A DNA stretch of 9,494 bases from contig CAYYNM010000131.1 in the NCBI GenBank assembly GCA_964472945.1, positions 1-9,494 of the forward strand, written 5' to 3'. Each line of letters opens with the position of its first letter. The stretch's first letter is position 1. This stretch comes from QPIN01 sp964472945. GTDB taxonomy: Bacteria; Pseudomonadota; Gammaproteobacteria; Methylococcales; Methylomonadaceae. The notes under the pieces are model-generated. The model did no database searches and had not been told where the DNA came from. It saw only the letters and a list, made by a program, of their open reading frames with translations. A program made the position numbers and the translations under genes. This document shows, piece by piece, positions 7,690-9,494 of the stretch.

Positions 7690-8856
7690 TTAACTTTTAC
7701 GAGCTAACCCTTTGTTGTAGAGTGATGCTATTAAATTTGCCTGATATACCATCCCGACAAGGCGTTGCTCAGAATTAACAATGGGGATTTGTCGATGACC
7801 CTGGATAGACATTAATTTAATAAGGTCAACAATATGACAAGTATCAGCCAAAGTAACAACAGGGCTGCTCATAATAAAACCAACTGACTCTGGTTTAGTC
7901 GCTATTACATCAGGCGTTCGCCGAATAAATTGCTGAAATTTATCCTGAAAACTTGTATAAACATCCAGATCAATATGCTTAAAAAAATCATTCCAGGTAA
8001 GTATACCGATAACTCGATTTGCTCTATCAATAACAGGCATTGCTTTAAGCTTGTTACTACGCATAATCCGCCAGGCATCCTCCACTTCCGTACCATATTC
8101 AACCGTTATTACATCCCTAATCATAATATCAGCACATAAAATAGACCCTTTAATGCGCTTAAAGGCATTTTTTTCTACTTTCGATAAAACATGACTTAAT
8201 TCTGCGTGAGTCATATCAATAAAAACATCACTATCTTTTAGTGCTAGCTCAAGATCTTGCTCTGAAAAACCAATTTGATGAATCGGTGCTGACACAGTGT
8301 GTCGTTGATCAAGCTTTTTCTTTACTGGTAACGGACTAGGGTATTCTCTTGCCATTACCCAGCGGTTTATTATTATTGCTAATAATAATAAACTCATAAC
8401 ATTCACCGCAACGGGAACAATTACAAAGGAATAGCCTAAAGAGGTGATTGAGGTACCTGCCATTATCGGCGTTAAACTTGTTGCTGCTGCAGGGGGGTGC
8501 AAACAACGCATCACTAACATCATAATAATTGATCCACCGACTGCCGTAGCAGCAGCGGTTGATGTTTCCGAAATATTCAAGGCACAAAACACACCGACAA
8601 CGGCAGAAATCAATTGCCCACCCACAAAAGGCCAAGGTTGAGCTAGGGGACTACTCGGTATAAAAAACAATATAATGGCAGAAGCTCCCATAGAAGCAAC
8701 AATCATGGGATAGCCAGGCCAAGGTGAAACTATTTTAGTGATTAAAGCAATAAAAAACACCGAACAAAAACAAGCAAGAAGGGACAGTAATTTAACTTTA
8801 ATACTTAAGCTAACAGGGTCAATTGCAAGGTATCTAAAAATCTGAAATATTTTCAT
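7690..8856 (-). CDS. HPP-family integral membrane protein with two CBS domains
   Basis: The protein has 388 residues. The N-terminal 170 residues form about four membrane segments (about 22-42, 50-67, 79-93, 104-118) plus a fifth at about 141-163. They contain the family signature CLHPPAAATS, with H120-P121-P122, and a conserved-looking GASA at 57-60. Residues 171-230 are a polar linker. Two CBS domains follow, at about 241-295 and 326-382, the first ending in VIGILTWNDF and the second in LVGMVYQANL. CBS pairs typically bind adenine nucleotides and regulate the attached domain. HPP proteins of cyanobacteria and plastids have been linked to nitrite transport; whether that holds here is inference. 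The protein probably sits in the inner membrane with the CBS module in the cytoplasm. The ATG at 8856 starts just before a short amphipathic stretch and TM1; the ribosome binding site is weak. It is the first gene of a probable two-gene unit with the Rossmann protein. Confidence 0.9.
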   Translation of the reverse strand: MKIFQIFRYLAIDPVSLSIKVKLLSLLACFCSVFFIALITKIVSPWPGYPMIVASMGASAIILFFIPSSPLAQPWPFVGGQLISAVVGVFCALNISETSTAAATAVGGSIIMMLVMRCLHPPAAATSLTPIMAGTSITSLGYSFVIVPVAVNVMSLLLLAIIINRWVMAREYPSPLPVKKKLDQRHTVSAPIHQIGFSEQDLELALKDSDVFIDMTHAELSHVLSKVEKNAFKRIKGSILCADIMIRDVITVEYGTEVEDAWRIMRSNKLKAMPVIDRANRVIGILTWNDFFKHIDLDVYTSFQDKFQQFIRRTPDVIATKPESVGFIMSSPVVTLADTCHIVDLIKLMSIQGHRQIPIVNSEQRLVGMVYQANLIASLYNKGLARKS

Positions 8857-8898
8857 TGTTACAAAATAACTTACTTAAAACTGCTTGTAAAAACACTA

Positions 8899-8920
8899 TT
8901 AAAACACTTTTTTGTTTTAA
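8899..8920. repeat. Perfect short inverted repeat upstream of the HPP-CBS gene
   Basis: TTAAAACA (8899-8906) and TGTTTTAA (8913-8920) form eight-base arms around a six-base spacer, centred about 53 bases before the HPP-CBS start. The 22-base dyad has the size and place of a regulator binding site. Because it is AT-rich, chance cannot be excluded. Confidence 0.3.
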
Positions 8921-8976
8921 GTTATCCTATTTTTAGCTAATTTCCCTACAAAATACTAGATATCTTTATAATCCTG

Positions 8977-9013
8977 ATTCAATATCCATGCCCAAAGAAC
9001 ATGGATATTGAAT
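8977..9013. repeat. Perfect 14-base inverted repeat with nine-base loop
   Basis: ATTCAATATCCATG (8977-8990) and its exact complement at 9000-9013 flank CCCAAAGAA. A perfect 14-base dyad with such a short loop is unlikely by chance at this location. No T-run follows on either strand, so a simple intrinsic terminator is not supported. It lies about 120 bases upstream of the HPP-CBS start. It could be an operator, an RNA hairpin in a leader, or the remnant of a mobile or palindromic element. Confidence 0.65.
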
Positions 9014-9066
9014 TGATGAAAGGCTTTGTCCCAATACCACGACAGGAAAAACGAGCTATTTATTAA
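9001..9066 (+). CDS. Possible 21-codon peptide or gene relic
   Basis: An ATG at 9001 opens a 21-residue frame, MDIELMKGFVPIPRQEKRAI plus a final Y, ending in TAA. Its base composition is less AT-rich than the flanks and looks coding-like. AAAGAA at 8994-8999 directly before the ATG is a poor and too-close ribosome binding site. The right arm of the 14-base inverted repeat covers its first codons. It may be a leader peptide, the remnant of a degraded gene, or chance. I do not recognise the peptide. Confidence 0.15.
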   Translation: MDIELMKGFVPIPRQEKRAIY

Positions 9067-9111
9067 GAATAAAAACTTTTAATAATAGATGGTTACAGGG
9101 TTTTAAAGCAT

Positions 9112-9315
9112 TTAAATTTTTTTGGCTTGTAAATTTTTATGTGTCGAGCATAAATATTTATATTCTGTCGTGTACTTGAGACATTCTTGGTATAAATAAA
9201 ATTTTTTATACTTTGGATAAACCTCCCCCCCCATATTTATTGCGTTCCATAGGCACATGGCATAGCAAGTGCATTTCTTTCTGGTGCTATCAGAGTCACC
9301 TATACTATAGATCAC
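9112..9315 (-). CDS. Hypothetical small cysteine-containing protein, possibly a relic
   Basis: A 67-residue frame starts at a GTG (9315) without a visible ribosome binding site. It is unusually rich in tyrosine, lysine and cysteine, with five cysteines (CTCYAMC near residues 15-21, then C at about 45 and 56). I do not recognise the family. An ATG at about 9325-9327 lies just upstream but one base out of frame: it reads ATG AAA AAT TAG, and one extra A in the A-run would join it to this frame as MKKLVIYS. That suggests either a frameshifted relic or coincidence. A G8 tract (plus-strand C8 at 9225-9232) lies in the middle of the frame. Confidence that it is expressed is low. Confidence 0.2.
   Translation of the reverse strand: MIYSIGDSDSTRKKCTCYAMCLWNAINMGGEVYPKYKKFYLYQECLKYTTEYKYLCSTHKNLQAKKI
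9225..9232. repeat. C8/G8 homopolymer tract in AT-rich DNA
   Basis: Eight consecutive C on the plus strand stand out in a very AT-rich spacer. On the minus strand they form G8 inside the small open frame (encoding M-G-G-E). Runs of this length can change length by slippage in some bacteria. With seven G the minus frame would shift and stay open to a TAA at 9093-9095. Whether this tract varies in nature is not known from one sequence. Confidence 0.6.
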
Positions 9316-9416
9316 TAATTTTTCATTGTTAAGTTAGCTTAAGTTTATGACTTTTAGATAGTTTTATATACTTCTCGTGGTTACATTAACTATATGTTTA
9401 GCTTTTTAATTTACTA

Positions 9417-9494
9417 GGAGGCTGTCCGAGAATAGAAAGCGTCGCGAGGGAAAGCCCTTTTGAGTCAATTTTTTCGTTCATTTGAATATAATAG
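9417..9494. mobile_element. Possible terminus of an insertion sequence running off the right edge
   Basis: Base composition changes abruptly at about 9417. Roughly 25% GC flanking DNA gives way to GAGGCTGTCCGAGAATAG and then a GC-rich stretch to about 9457. The first bases resemble the terminal inverted repeat style of transposons that begin with a G-rich G-G-C-T-G-T motif. A perfect TATAAT lies at 9487-9492, which could belong to an element promoter, though its -35 is not convincing. A 27-codon minus-strand frame crosses this edge, as often seems to happen at element ends. The matching opposite end and transposase would lie outside the window, so the family and the exact boundary are not assigned. 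Confidence 0.35.

Larger units (their letters stand above)
8857..9494. other. Long AT-rich region upstream of the HPP-CBS gene with no confident gene
   Basis: These 638 bases hold no protein that I can identify. From left to right they contain an AT-rich inverted repeat at 8899-8920, a perfect 14-base inverted repeat at 8977-9013, a 21-codon open frame at 9001-9066, a small minus-strand open frame at 9112-9315 with a run of eight C on the plus strand, and a GC-richer block from about 9417. The promoter of the HPP-CBS gene should lie near 8860-8980, but no clear -35/-10 pair stands out. The mixture of relic-like frames and a possible insertion-sequence end suggests an eroded, recombining region. 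Confidence 0.5.

Noticed and set aside
8336..8641. Open frames of 99 and 65 codons on both strands within the HPP-CBS gene
   Set aside because: They are shadows of the HPP membrane domain, whose family signature and CBS domains fix the real frame.
8857..8885. Minus-strand TTTACA, 17 bases, TATTTT as the HPP-CBS promoter
   Set aside because: The implied transcription start would fall at the ATG itself, giving a leaderless message, and the -10 match is weak.
9387..9470. 27-codon minus-strand frame MNEKIDSKGLSLATLSILGQ... as a small gene
   Set aside because: It spans the presumed element boundary and has no ribosome binding site; it is more likely a chance reading across an element end.

Overview
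The window is AT-rich (protein-coding parts moderately so, spacers strongly so) and reads as a chromosomal segment of a Gram-negative, probably gammaproteobacterial, organism. The reasons are an inner-membrane RND pump with a periplasmic adaptor, a two-membrane-segment FtsH, and Shine-Dalgarno-type starts where they can be seen. Species cannot be fixed from the sequence alone. No tRNA, rRNA or CRISPR array was seen.

Layout. Bases 1-313 are an AT-rich leader with no gene. Bases 314-4668 hold a two-gene operon on the + strand, overlapping by ATGA: a periplasmic adaptor (membrane fusion protein) and a 1090-residue RND permease. No outer-membrane channel gene is present, so the pump presumably uses a TolC-like channel encoded elsewhere. 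Bases 4669-4933 are a spacer with a long imperfect hairpin repeat and a separate spaced direct repeat. Bases 4934-6835 encode a complete FtsH-type AAA+ zinc protease. Its sequence signatures and its neighbours suggest an additional FtsH paralogue rather than the housekeeping copy.

The FtsH gene converges on a two-gene minus-strand unit, with only 18 bases between the stop codons and an AT-rich perfect inverted repeat across them. In transcription order that unit is an HPP-family membrane protein with two C-terminal CBS domains (8856-7690), then, 44 bases on, a ketopantoate-reductase-like Rossmann protein (7645-6854). Bases 8857-9494 have no confident gene. They contain a perfect 14-base inverted repeat, a 21-codon open frame, a small cysteine-containing open frame on the minus strand with a G8 tract, and at the right edge a GC-richer block that may be the end of an insertion sequence continuing beyond the window.

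How the genes relate. The adaptor and permease clearly act together in proton-driven efflux. FtsH is an inner-membrane quality-control protease. The HPP-CBS protein is likely a transporter or channel gated by a nucleotide-sensing module, and the Rossmann protein may be co-transcribed with it. Nothing in the sequence ties the three groups into one pathway. I did not find a clearly new multi-gene system. The most distinctive points are the divergent catalytic motifs of the FtsH paralogue, the altered proton-relay residues in the RND pump, the HPP-CBS/Rossmann pairing, and the structured non-coding repeats.
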